Below are positions 31,078 through 39,055 of a DNA stretch of 39,055 bases, piece by piece. A model generated the notes under the pieces. That model was not told where the DNA came from. It made no database searches and saw only the letters and a list, made by a program, of their open reading frames with translations. The position numbers and the translations under genes were made by a program. The number at the start of each line of letters is the position of its first letter. Position 1 is the stretch's first letter. The stretch comes from JAENVT01 sp031430695 (GTDB taxonomy: Bacteria; Actinomycetota; Acidimicrobiia; Acidimicrobiales; Ilumatobacteraceae): assembly GCA_031430695.1 (NCBI GenBank), contig JANPBZ010000089.1, forward strand, positions 1 to 39,055, written 5' to 3'.

Positions 31078-32933
31078 AACTTGGAGTGGATGGCTTCGGC
31101 GACCGCGTCGGGGAGGAACGACTGCGCCTTCAACTCGTCGAGCGACGCCTTCTTGACCGCGTTGACTCCACCCATGACCAACACCAGCTTCTTCTTGCGT
31201 GCCTCACCAAGACCGGGGATGCCATCCAGTGAGCTGGTGGTCATCCGCTTGCCTCGAAGCTCGCGGTGGAACGTGTTGGCGAAGCGGTGGGCCTCGTCGC
31301 GAATCCGCTGCAGCATGAACAGCGCCTCGCTGCCGCGCGGCACCTCGACCGGCTCGCTACGACCGGGGGTGTAGACCTCCTCGAATCGCTTCGCAAGTGA
31401 GGCGATCGGGATCTCGTCGAACAGGCCGAGCGACCGGACGACTCGCTCGGCAACTGCGAGCTGACCTTTGCCCCCGTCGACCAGCAGCAGTTGCGGAGGA
31501 TACGAGAACTTCCCTGGTCGCTGACCCAGCTCGGTCAGTGGGCGATCGCGCTCGTCGAGGTAGGCCGTCAGACGCCGGGTCAGCACTTCCTCCATCGCGG
31601 CATAGTCGTCGTTGCCCGGCACATCCTTGATCTTGAAACGGCGATACTCGCGCTTGTTGGGCAGGCCGTCCTCGACCACGACCATGGAGCCGACATAGTC
31701 GCTGCCCTGCAGGTGCGCCATGTCGTAGCACTCGATGCGTAGCGGCGCCTCAGGTAGCGCGAGCAGGTCCTGTAACTCGGTCAGGGCCCGGCTGCGGGCG
31801 TTGTGGTCGCCGGCCCGACGCAGTCGGTGGCGCATGAACTCTTCCTTGGCGTTGCGCGTCACCGTCTCGTGCAGGTTGCGCTTGTCGCCGCGCATCGGCA
31901 CGCGTATCTGCACCCGCGAGCCGCGCATGAGCGTGAGCCATTCCTCGTACGTTGCCAGGTCCTCTGGCTCCACGGGAACCAGGACCTGCTTAGGGACGCC
32001 GAGCGGCGGCTCGTCGCCGTACAACTCCTCGAGGATGCGATCGATCAGCGCACCCGGGCTGAGCTCTTCGACCTTGTCGACGACGAATCCCTTGCGCCCG
32101 ACGACACGACCCTTGCGTACGTAGAAGATCTGCACTGCAGCTTCGAGGTCATCGTCCGCCAGGCCGATCACATCGATGTCTTCACTACGTTCGGCGACCA
32201 TCTGCTGCTTTTCGATCGCCCGATGCACGGCACTCAGCCGGTCACGTACGCGAGCGGCCCGCTCGTACTCCAACTCATGCGCGGCCGACTTCATCTCGGC
32301 ATCGAGGCGCTTGACGATCTCGTCGGTGTCACCCTCCAGGAAGTCGCACAGCTCGGTCACCAGCTGTCGGTAGTCGGGCTCGTTGATCTCGCCGACGCAG
32401 GGTCCGCTGCACTTCTCGATGTGAAACAGAAGGCACGGACGACCTAACCGCTGATGCTCGTTGAACTTGCCAGGGCTGCACGTTCGGATCGGAAAGCTGC
32501 GCAGCAACAGATCGAGCGTGTCGCGGATTGCATAGGCGTGGGCGTATGGCCCGAAGTACTTGGTGCCCTTGCGCTTGCGGCCACGCATGACCAAGGCCCT
32601 GGGGAATTGCTCGTCGAGCGTGACGGCCAGGAATGGATAGCTCTTGTCGTCGCGCAGGCGAATGTTGAACCGTGGGCGGTGCTGCTTGATGAGGCTGTAC
32701 TCGAGCATCAACGCCTCGACCTCGTTGCGCACCTCGATCCACTCGACCGTCTCCGCCGTGGCAACCATCTGAGCAGTCCGCGGATGCATGTTGCGCGGGT
32801 CCTGGAAGTAGTTCGACAACCGCTGACGGAGGCTCGACGCCTTCCCGACGTAGATCACCCGACCGAGCGCGTCTTTGAACTGGTACGACCCAGGCGTGTC
32901 AGGAATCGTGCCGGTTGGCGGGCGCTGCACCAT
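31053..32933 (-). CDS. uvrC: UvrABC excinuclease subunit C
   Basis: 626 residues, full length. It makes both incisions around bulky DNA lesions in nucleotide excision repair. The N-terminal GIY-YIG nuclease reads PGSYQFKDALGRVIYVGKA; the first tyrosine is kept while GIY is GSY. The UVR motif that binds UvrB is near residues 200-235 (EMKSAAHELEYERAARVRDRL). The RNase H-like 5' nuclease contains ECYDMAHLQGSDYVGSMVV. The C-terminal HhH pair includes IPGLGEARKKKLVLVMGG. ATG 32933 has a TAGCCT -10 box 8 nt upstream. It is divergent from the rhomboid-like gene and overlaps the small HTH gene convergently by 25 bp. Confidence 0.96.
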   Translation of the reverse strand: MVQRPPTGTIPDTPGSYQFKDALGRVIYVGKASSLRQRLSNYFQDPRNMHPRTAQMVATAETVEWIEVRNEVEALMLEYSLIKQHRPRFNIRLRDDKSYPFLAVTLDEQFPRALVMRGRKRKGTKYFGPYAHAYAIRDTLDLLLRSFPIRTCSPGKFNEHQRLGRPCLLFHIEKCSGPCVGEINEPDYRQLVTELCDFLEGDTDEIVKRLDAEMKSAAHELEYERAARVRDRLSAVHRAIEKQQMVAERSEDIDVIGLADDDLEAAVQIFYVRKGRVVGRKGFVVDKVEELSPGALIDRILEELYGDEPPLGVPKQVLVPVEPEDLATYEEWLTLMRGSRVQIRVPMRGDKRNLHETVTRNAKEEFMRHRLRRAGDHNARSRALTELQDLLALPEAPLRIECYDMAHLQGSDYVGSMVVVEDGLPNKREYRRFKIKDVPGNDDYAAMEEVLTRRLTAYLDERDRPLTELGQRPGKFSYPPQLLLVDGGKGQLAVAERVVRSLGLFDEIPIASLAKRFEEVYTPGRSEPVEVPRGSEALFMLQRIRDEAHRFANTFHRELRGKRMTTSSLDGIPGLGEARKKKLVLVMGGVNAVKKASLDELKAQSFLPDAVAEAIHSKFHQATPSS

Positions 32934-32941
32934 CAATGGTG

Positions 32942-32947
32942 AGGCTA
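32942..32947 (-). promoter_or_regulatory. Candidate -10 box of uvrC
   Basis: TAGCCT on the minus strand ends 8 nt before ATG 32933. The same hexamer, followed by C, precedes uvrA by 7 nt. No LexA box is visible in this 51-bp spacer. Confidence 0.45.
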
Positions 32948-32971
32948 GGCCTCTCGCGCCGTGACCCGCGG

Positions 32972-32977
32972 TAGGGT
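32972..32977 (+). promoter_or_regulatory. Candidate -10 box of the rhomboid-like gene
   Basis: TAGGGT ends 7 nt before GTG 32985. This favours that start over the GTG at 32961 eight codons upstream, which would precede the box. Confidence 0.45.
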
Positions 32978-32984
32978 TTGGCCC

Positions 32985-33827
32985 GTGGCCGGCCGATTTG
33001 CGTACTCCAAGCCGAACCGTCGGGGGCCGAACGATCCATGGTTCCGCATCGGCACGCTGGAGATCGGCTCTGCGGCCCTTCTTGGGTTGATGTGCGCCGT
33101 GTCGGTGCTGGTGTACGCCATCGACAGAACGACGCTGGTCTGGCTGGCTCTGATTCCCGACGAGGTCACATCCGGCGAGGTGTGGCGAGTTGCCACGTGG
33201 CCGCTGGCCAACGGCTTCGACCGGCAACTGTTGTGGGTGATCGTGTCGATCGCCGTGCTGTGGTACTTCGGCAGCCGCCTCGAAGAACAGGCTGGTCGCA
33301 CGCGATTCGCCTGGTACCTGACGATGATCATCGTCATTCCCGGGTTGGTGGGCACGGCGTTGGATCTTCCACAGTTCGGGGTGCACACCGTGCAACTCGT
33401 GGTGTTGCTGACGTTCATCGCTGAGTATCCGAACGTGCGGTTCTTCTTCGGAATCCCGGCCTGGGTGCTCGGCGCCATCTACGTCGCCGCGGAGGTGCTG
33501 CAGCTCACCGGCGATCGCAATGGGCGGCAGTTGGTGTTCTTCGTGGTCTCGCTTCTCGTCAGCGCGCTCGCCGCACGAGCCGTCGGGATGCTCGAAGGCT
33601 TCCCATGGATACCGAAAGTCTCGATGCCACATCGCCGGCGCGAGCCCAAGCGAAGCCGCCGCCCGGCTGTGGTCGCAGGGCCGTGGGCCGGCACAACGAC
33701 CGTGTCGGCGGCGCAGAGCGAGCTCGACGAGCTGCTCGACAAGATCAGCGCGACCGGTATGAACTCGTTGAGCAAGGCCGAGAAAGAACGCCTCAACGAG
33801 CTGAGTAAGCGCCTTCGCGGGAGCTGA
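32985..33827 (+). CDS. Rhomboid-like membrane protein lacking the catalytic serine motif
   Basis: 280 residues with about six hydrophobic helices. SGEVWRVATWPLAN and LWYFGSRLEEQAGRTRF match the rhomboid first-loop and second-helix region. The GxSG active-site motif expected in the fourth helix is missing; the sequence there is FGVHTVQLVVLLTFIAEYP. It is therefore probably a pseudo-protease of the derlin/rhomboid type. After a basic linker, the C-terminal SELDELLDKISATGMNSLSKAEKERLNELSKRLR forms a helical tail often seen on bacterial rhomboid relatives. The gene is divergent from uvrC and overlaps the convergent MFS gene by 35 bp. Confidence 0.75.
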   Translation: MAGRFAYSKPNRRGPNDPWFRIGTLEIGSAALLGLMCAVSVLVYAIDRTTLVWLALIPDEVTSGEVWRVATWPLANGFDRQLLWVIVSIAVLWYFGSRLEEQAGRTRFAWYLTMIIVIPGLVGTALDLPQFGVHTVQLVVLLTFIAEYPNVRFFFGIPAWVLGAIYVAAEVLQLTGDRNGRQLVFFVVSLLVSALAARAVGMLEGFPWIPKVSMPHRRREPKRSRRPAVVAGPWAGTTTVSAAQSELDELLDKISATGMNSLSKAEKERLNELSKRLRGS

Positions 33828-35058
33828 ACAACCTCGTTCCGGCGAACACAGCCAGGGCTAACGCCGCAATGCTCGTGCCGTTGGCGAGTAGATGGAAACC
33901 CCAGGCTCGTTTGATGAAGCCGGAGCCGAAGGCCGCACACCCGCCGCAGAAACTCATCATCAGGTCGGCGGTTCCCTGCAGTTCCACACGCTCCGACTGC
34001 TCGACAGAGCTCGTCACCAGCGCGCTGCCCGCGATCAGCCCGATGTTCCAACCGAGACCGAGCAGGAACAGACCGACGAAGATCAGCGGGCGGTGGTAGC
34101 CGGCCAGCACCGCGCCTGCGGTACCGCCGGAAAGAACAAGGGCGGCAACCACCACCGCGCGATCGGGACGAACACGCTCGACGAATCGACCGACCCACGG
34201 CGCCAGGCCATACATGCCAGCGATGTGAACGGCGATGACGTATGCGGAGGAGCCGGCCTGATTGTGATCGCGCATGTGCGGTGGCGTCATCGTCATCACC
34301 GCAACCATCGCGGCCTGCACCGTGATCATGCATGCCAGGCCCAACTGCACCATCGGCTCGCGTTGGATGACCACCCACGACCGCTTCACCGACTTGATCG
34401 GCTGCACGCGGCTGGCCGATGGATCGATCCCGCCGATGACGGCGAGTGGATCGGGGCGCAAACGAAACCAGATGATGGCGGCGGCCCCAAGCGACAAGAC
34501 GGCTGCGAAGGCGATCGGACCAACACTCGGATCGAGGCCCAGGTGTGGAGCCAGCTCCTTCCATTGCGGGGTCAGCACCGGACCGAACACGGCGCCCAGC
34601 GTGCCTATCCAGACCACGGCGGCAATGGCACGCGGTCCGTGTCCGGGCTCGGCAAGGTCGGCGGCAACAAATCGACCCTGCAGCGACGCCGCCTGCGCGC
34701 CGCCGAACATGACCATGCCCACCAGCAACAGCCACACCCAGCGCATCTGCCCACCGAATGCAGCGACGGCTGCCCCACACGCACCGATCGTGAATGCCGC
34801 TACCAGGGCCGGTCTTCGGCCGCGTCGCCTGCTGAACGAGGCGAACGACGGAGCCATCAGCGCCGAGCCGAGGGTGAATGCCGCATTGCCAGAGCCGGCG
34901 AAGCGATCGTCGCCCAGCAGATCGCCGACGAACAGGGCCAGAACCGCGACAACGCCGGCGATCGCTGCCTGTCCTGGCACCTGCGCCAGCCGTAATGTCG
35001 TGATGGTGCGGCGCTGCAACGCGGCACGATCGACGGCGGTGGTCTCGGTGAGGCTCAC
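33793..35058 (-). CDS. Major facilitator superfamily transporter
   Basis: 421 residues with about twelve hydrophobic segments. The cytoplasmic loop after the second helix is ASFSRRRGRRPALV, a clear form of the MFS motif A (G-x3-D-R-x-G-R-R), followed by the long central loop near residue 200 and a second half with GRFVERVRPDRAVVV. Substrate unknown; drug or metabolite efflux is common for this type. GTG 35058 begins 38 bp after the uvrA stop on the same strand, so read-through from uvrA is possible. The 3' end overlaps the rhomboid-like gene by 35 bp. Confidence 0.88.
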   Translation of the reverse strand: MSLTETTAVDRAALQRRTITTLRLAQVPGQAAIAGVVAVLALFVGDLLGDDRFAGSGNAAFTLGSALMAPSFASFSRRRGRRPALVAAFTIGACGAAVAAFGGQMRWVWLLLVGMVMFGGAQAASLQGRFVAADLAEPGHGPRAIAAVVWIGTLGAVFGPVLTPQWKELAPHLGLDPSVGPIAFAAVLSLGAAAIIWFRLRPDPLAVIGGIDPSASRVQPIKSVKRSWVVIQREPMVQLGLACMITVQAAMVAVMTMTPPHMRDHNQAGSSAYVIAVHIAGMYGLAPWVGRFVERVRPDRAVVVAALVLSGGTAGAVLAGYHRPLIFVGLFLLGLGWNIGLIAGSALVTSSVEQSERVELQGTADLMMSFCGGCAAFGSGFIKRAWGFHLLANGTSIAALALAVFAGTRLFSSREGAYSAR

Positions 35059-35096
35059 TCGCTCGGTCTAGCGCACGGACCCGGCGCGGGTCGCAC

Positions 35097-37949
35097 TCAT
35101 TGAAGTAGAGGGCGAAGGAACCGGCCGGTGTGACTGGCGTCGATCCCGGCAACATCTTCCGGGCTGCCCTGGGCGACGACGAGCCCTCCACCGCTGCCAC
35201 CTTCGGGCCCGAGGTCGATCAGCCAGTCGGCGGTCTTGATGACATCGAGGTTGTGCTCGATGATCAGCACGGTGTTGCCCTGGTCGACCAACCGTGACAG
35301 CACGGTCAGCAGGCGCCGCACATCGTCGAAATGCAACCCGGTGGTCGGCTCGTCGAGCAGGTAGATGGTGTGACCTGTCGAGCGCTTGGCCAGTTCTGAC
35401 GCCAGCTTCACCCGCTGGGCCTCGCCACCCGACAACGTCGGCGCGGACTGACCCAGCCGCACATAGCCGAGACCGACATCGAGCAACGTCTGCATGTACC
35501 GGCCGATTGCCGGTTGATTGGAGAAGAACCCGACGGCTTCGGCGACCGGCATGTCGAGTACCTCGGCAATGTTCTTGCCCTTGAACGCAATGTCGAGCGT
35601 GTCGCGGTTGTAACGCGCCCCCTTGCACACCTCGCAGGGCACATAGACATCGGGCAGGAAGTGCATCTCGATCTTGATGTTGCCGTCACCCGAGCACGCC
35701 TCGCATCGGCCACCCTGCACGTTGAAGCTGAACCGCCCGGGCATGTACCCGCGCACCTTGGCCTCGGCCGTGGTCGCGAACAGCTTGCGGATGTTGTCGA
35801 ACACACCCGTATATGTGGCCGGGTTGGATCGCGGGGTGCGACCGATGGGTGATTGATCCATGTCGATCACCTTGTCGAGCAAGTCGACACCGGCGATCGT
35901 CTTGTGTTTGCCGGCGGCGTGTTTCGAGCGGTAGATCCTTTGCATCAGGACCGGCAGCAAGATGTCGCGCACCAACGTGCTCTTTCCGCTGCCACTGACG
36001 CCGGTGATGGCGACGAAACAGCCGAGCGGGATGCGCACGTCGATGTTGCACAGGTTGTGTTCGCGCGCACCCTTGATCTCGAGCCACTCGAGACCGGGCT
36101 GGCGACGGTGCAACGGAACTGGGATCGACTTCTTCCCAGCCAGGTACTGACCGGTGATCGACTCCTTTACCTTGGTGATGCCCTTCACCGGACCGCTGTA
36201 CACCACGTCACCGCCGTGCTCGCCGGCGCCCGGCCCGATGTCGACGAGCCAATCGGCCTCGCGAATGGTCTCCTCGTCGTGCTCGACGACGATCACGGTG
36301 TTACCGAGATCGCGTAGCCGAAGCAGCGTGTCGATGAGCCGTCGGTTGTCGCGCTGGTGCAGGCCGATCGACGGTTCGTCGAGCACGTACAGGGTGCCGA
36401 CTAGACCCGAGCCGATCTGGCTGGCGAGCCGGATGCGTTGCGCCTCGCCGCCGGCCAGGGTGCCCGCCGAACGCGAGAGGCTGAGGTAGTCGAGACCGAC
36501 GTCGAGCAAGAACCCCAGGCGAGCGTTGATCTCCTTCGTGACCCGCTCGGCGATGAGACGATCGCGTTCGGTGAGTTCGAGCGCCGCCAAGAACTTTGCC
36601 GACTCGCCGATTGCCATGTCACAGACATCGGCGATGTTGAGGTCGTTGATCGTCACCGCACGACTGGCCGGCTTCAACCGTGCGCCACCACACGTGGTGC
36701 ACGGCACCTCGCGCATGTAGCCCTCGTACTGCTCGCGTGACCAGTCGCTCTCTGCGCCTTGCCGGCGACGATTGAGCCACGGGATGACCCCCTCGTACGC
36801 GGTCGAATACTCGCGAGTGCGGCCGTAACGATTCTTGTACTTCACCTTCAAGTTGCCATCCACACCGTGCAGCACGACCTTCTGCTGCTTGGCCGTGAGT
36901 GTGCGATAGGGCGCATCGAGATCGAGCTCGTAGACCTCGGCGACCGCCTCGAGCATGCGCGTGAAGTACTGCGTGTTGGACGTGCGCCATGGCGCAATCG
37001 CGCCGCCGTTGATCGACTGATCGGGATCGGGAATGATCAACTCCGGGTCGACCTCGAACGTGGTGCCGAGGCCATCGCATGCCTCGCATGCGCCATATGG
37101 CGAGTTGAAGGAGAAGTTGCGCGGCGCCGGTTCGTCGTAGCTCGTGCCGCACTTCGGACAGGCAAGATGCTGACTGAATGTGAGGGTTTCGCTTTCACTG
37201 CCGTCTGCGGGCATCAGCTCGACCTCGGCAACTCCGTCGGCCAGCTTCAGCGCCGTTTCCAACGAGTCGGTGAGGCGACGCTCGATGCCGTCGCGACGGA
37301 CCAGTCGATCGATGATGACCTCGATCTTGTGCTGCTCGTATCGAGCGAGGCGCTCGTCACGCTTCAAGAACTCGGCGATGTCGACCACTTCGCCGTCGAT
37401 TCGTGCTCGAACATAGCCCTGCCCGGCGAGGTCTTGCAGGAGCGTGTCGTAGTCACCCTTGCGACCGCGCACGATGGGCGAGAACACCTGGAATCGGGTG
37501 CCATCGGGCAGCAGCAGGATGCGATCGACGATCTGTTGGGGGGTTTGCCGCTGCAGACGGGTGCCGTCGTTGGGGCAGTGCTGCACACCGATACGCGCGT
37601 ACAGCAGACGTAGATAGTCGTAGATCTCGGTGATGGTGCCGACGGTCGATCGAGGGTTGCGGCTCGCCGACTTCTGGTCGATGGAAATGGCCGGCGACAA
37701 CCCCTCGATCATGTCGACGTCGGGTTTGTCCATCTGTCCGAGAAACTGCCTGGCGTAGGCGCTGAGGCTCTCGACATAGCGTCGCTGCCCCTCGGCATAG
37801 ATGGTGTCAAAGGCCAGGCTGCTCTTGCCCGAACCCGACAGCCCGGTGAACACGATCATCTTGTCGCGCGGCAGCTCGACGTTGACATTTCGCAGGTTGT
37901 GCTCGCGTGCGCCGCGAACGATGATCTTTCCGGAATCGGCTACAGGCAT
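35097..37949 (-). CDS. uvrA: UvrABC excinuclease subunit A
   Basis: 950 residues, full length, a damage-sensing ATPase dimer. The first Walker A is GLSGSGKSS near residue 33 and the second GVSGSGKST near residue 645. Two ABC signatures are present (LAGGEAQRIRLASQIGSG and LSGGEAQRVKLASELAK). Zinc-binding cysteines occur in CPKCGTSY with CEAC, and in CEACSGDGN with CEVCKGARY. The interaction block GQMDKPDVDMIEGLSPAISI is typical. ATG 37949 is supported by a TAGCCT -10 box 7 nt upstream. A second promoter overlapped by a LexA box lies further upstream, so it is probably SOS-inducible. Confidence 0.97.
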   Translation of the reverse strand: MPVADSGKIIVRGAREHNLRNVNVELPRDKMIVFTGLSGSGKSSLAFDTIYAEGQRRYVESLSAYARQFLGQMDKPDVDMIEGLSPAISIDQKSASRNPRSTVGTITEIYDYLRLLYARIGVQHCPNDGTRLQRQTPQQIVDRILLLPDGTRFQVFSPIVRGRKGDYDTLLQDLAGQGYVRARIDGEVVDIAEFLKRDERLARYEQHKIEVIIDRLVRRDGIERRLTDSLETALKLADGVAEVELMPADGSESETLTFSQHLACPKCGTSYDEPAPRNFSFNSPYGACEACDGLGTTFEVDPELIIPDPDQSINGGAIAPWRTSNTQYFTRMLEAVAEVYELDLDAPYRTLTAKQQKVVLHGVDGNLKVKYKNRYGRTREYSTAYEGVIPWLNRRRQGAESDWSREQYEGYMREVPCTTCGGARLKPASRAVTINDLNIADVCDMAIGESAKFLAALELTERDRLIAERVTKEINARLGFLLDVGLDYLSLSRSAGTLAGGEAQRIRLASQIGSGLVGTLYVLDEPSIGLHQRDNRRLIDTLLRLRDLGNTVIVVEHDEETIREADWLVDIGPGAGEHGGDVVYSGPVKGITKVKESITGQYLAGKKSIPVPLHRRQPGLEWLEIKGAREHNLCNIDVRIPLGCFVAITGVSGSGKSTLVRDILLPVLMQRIYRSKHAAGKHKTIAGVDLLDKVIDMDQSPIGRTPRSNPATYTGVFDNIRKLFATTAEAKVRGYMPGRFSFNVQGGRCEACSGDGNIKIEMHFLPDVYVPCEVCKGARYNRDTLDIAFKGKNIAEVLDMPVAEAVGFFSNQPAIGRYMQTLLDVGLGYVRLGQSAPTLSGGEAQRVKLASELAKRSTGHTIYLLDEPTTGLHFDDVRRLLTVLSRLVDQGNTVLIIEHNLDVIKTADWLIDLGPEGGSGGGLVVAQGSPEDVAGIDASHTGRFLRPLLQ

Positions 37950-37956
37950 TGTGGCG

Positions 37957-37962
37957 AGGCTA
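37957..37962 (-). promoter_or_regulatory. Proximal candidate -10 box of uvrA
   Basis: TAGCCT on the minus strand ends 7 nt before ATG 37949, consistent with a leaderless basal transcript in addition to the SOS promoter upstream. Confidence 0.45.
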
Positions 37963-38002
37963 CCGAGGTGTGCGCAATCGGCTGCTGTGGAACATGTCGC
38001 AG

Positions 38003-38031
38003 AATGTACCACGAAAACGAACACACGTTCT
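38003..38031 (-). promoter_or_regulatory. SOS promoter of uvrA with LexA box
   Basis: Positions 38018-38031 read CGAACACACGTTCT, which matches the actinobacterial LexA box CGAAC-N4-GTTYG except the last base. On the minus strand a -10 TACATT (38003-38008) lies 17 bp from the -35 position, which falls inside the LexA box, so LexA would occlude the -35. The box is also 38 bp upstream of the divergent GGDEF-EAL gene and could affect it. Confidence 0.75.
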
Positions 38032-38068
38032 GCTCTAGTTGCGGCCGATTCCTGCCGATAGCACTGGC

Positions 38069-39055
38069 ATGAATGGCGGACTGACCATTGATGCGACCCT
38101 GGGGCGGACGGCTCGCGCCGCGCTCGAACACCTACGACGACACTCGGGCTACCCGACCTGGCTGCTGACGCGAATCAACGACTACGAGCGGATCGTGATT
38201 GCTTCTGTCGATCCCCAGTTCTCCATCGTCGCCAACAGCGTGCTGCCCAACGACCTGTCCACGGATCGCTTCCTCGCAAACGTCTCCAAGATGGTCGTGC
38301 CAGTTGAACTGCCCAATGGCCAGCCCTACGGGGCGCTTATCGGACTCAGCCGCGAGCATCCGTCACCCATGCCCCCGCACGCCGAGTCGTTGATCCCGCT
38401 GCTCGCCAACACCCTCGGTGCGCTGGCCGGGGCCGAAGGATCGCTGGCAGCCAGCACTCGCCGGTCCGAGCAGATCACCGCATCGCTCGACGCACTCACC
38501 GGAACCGCCACCCGCCAGGCCTGGGAAACTCAGCTCGGCCGCGACGACGAGCGGTGCAACGCCAACGGCGAGCAGGCATGGGTCTTCATGATCTGCCTCG
38601 ACGAACTGCACGAGCTCAACAAGCGCCAGGGTCACGAGGCCGGCGACGAGCTGCTCGCCGACTTCGGCAAACTCCTCAATTCGAGCCTCGAAGGGCGCCA
38701 CTTCTGCGCCAGGATCACCGGCCTGCAGTTCGGAATCCTGGCCGTCGACCTGTGTGCCGCCGAGGCCACCGCACTCGAGACACACCTGCGCCAATCCCTG
38801 AGCGCTGCCGGGATCGCCGCGTGGTTAGGCGTCGGCCGCCGCCTGCCCGGTGTCGGCCTGGGAGCCGCCCTTGATGCCGCCGAGGCATCGATCGCTGCTG
38901 CACGGTCGGCCGTGACGATCGCCACCACGACGTTCGACGATGCGACGGCCGAGCTGGTCAACGCGCTCGATCGTGGCCACATCCGCGCCTACTTCCAGCC
39001 CATCGTCGACATGCGCACGGGTGACGTGGTCGCCATCGAGGCCCTGGCCCGCTGG
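38069..39055 (+). CDS. GAF-degenerate GGDEF-EAL protein (5' part; runs off the window)
   Basis: 329 codons are open to the window end with no stop. Residues about 1-125 look like a GAF-type sensor (YERIVIASVDPQ, PYGALIGLSREHP). Residues about 138-290 are a GGDEF fold (SLDALTGTATRQAWE, LDELHELNKRQGHEAGDELLADFG), but the signature RLGGDEF is replaced by RITGLQF (215-221), so cyclase activity is unlikely. An EAL phosphodiesterase domain starts at about residue 300 (GHIRAYFQPIVDMRTGDVVAIEALARW, EAL at 324-326); the rest is outside the window. It is likely a cyclic-di-GMP phosphodiesterase or effector. ATG 38069 is 119 bp from the uvrA start, divergent. Confidence 0.85.
   Translation, partial: MNGGLTIDATLGRTARAALEHLRRHSGYPTWLLTRINDYERIVIASVDPQFSIVANSVLPNDLSTDRFLANVSKMVVPVELPNGQPYGALIGLSREHPSPMPPHAESLIPLLANTLGALAGAEGSLAASTRRSEQITASLDALTGTATRQAWETQLGRDDERCNANGEQAWVFMICLDELHELNKRQGHEAGDELLADFGKLLNSSLEGRHFCARITGLQFGILAVDLCAAEATALETHLRQSLSAAGIAAWLGVGRRLPGVGLGAALDAAEASIAAARSAVTIATTTFDDATAELVNALDRGHIRAYFQPIVDMRTGDVVAIEALARW

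Noticed and set aside
33479..35200. 573-residue minus-strand frame over the MFS gene
   Set aside because: It is a frame-shifted shadow of the MFS gene; only the 421-residue frame shows regular hydrophobic helices and motif A.

Overview
The window is GC-rich chromosomal DNA, densely coded on both strands. The gene content (uvrA, uvrC, rapZ, gap-pgk-tpiA, secG, two luciferase-like oxidoreductases, an ECF sigma factor, LigD-type polymerases) and an actinobacterial-type LexA box point to an actinobacterium. An Acidimicrobiia (Ilumatobacter-like) host is my best guess, by inference only. Many starts are GTG. Many genes lack a Shine-Dalgarno sequence but carry a TANNNT box 6-8 nt before the start codon, which suggests widespread leaderless transcription.

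Layout. 1-186: three 62-bp tandem hairpin repeats. 210-4510: a serine hydrolase, then an FAD monooxygenase and a luciferase-like oxidoreductase on the minus strand, and a second, divergent luciferase-like oxidoreductase. 4554-6089: a membrane PAS-GGDEF cyclase. 6054-7468: phenylalanine hydroxylase divergent from an Lrp/AsnC regulator, with a palindrome between them. 7401-12067 (minus): a tightly overlapping operon of ECF sigma factor, zinc-finger membrane anti-sigma factor, ABC ATPase, large permease and small membrane protein. 12141-14387: two divergent stand-alone LigD-type primase-polymerases around a 300-bp spacer with a nested palindrome. 14492-17538: a two-gene signalling pair, a receiver fused to a thioredoxin-reductase-like flavoprotein and a cyclic-nucleotide-domain histidine kinase. 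17539-19440: a small accessory patch with a possible frameshifted small gene, a Phd/PIN (VapBC-type) toxin-antitoxin module and a cupin protein.

19457-29753 (minus): tRNA-Leu(GAG), secG, a five-gene oligopeptide-type ABC importer, tpiA, pgk, gap and rapZ. The importer sits between tpiA and secG, which are often adjacent in actinobacteria, and the usual yvcK-whiA genes are absent between rapZ and gap. 29776-39055: a methyltransferase, a small HTH protein, uvrC, a rhomboid-like membrane protein without the catalytic serine motif, an MFS transporter, uvrA with an SOS box, and a GAF-degenerate GGDEF-EAL protein cut by the window end.

How the parts fit: the right half is a housekeeping core (glycolysis, secretion, nucleotide excision repair). 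The left half is accessory: signalling, envelope stress and aromatic metabolism. Convergent neighbours repeatedly overlap at their 3' ends by 4-68 bp.
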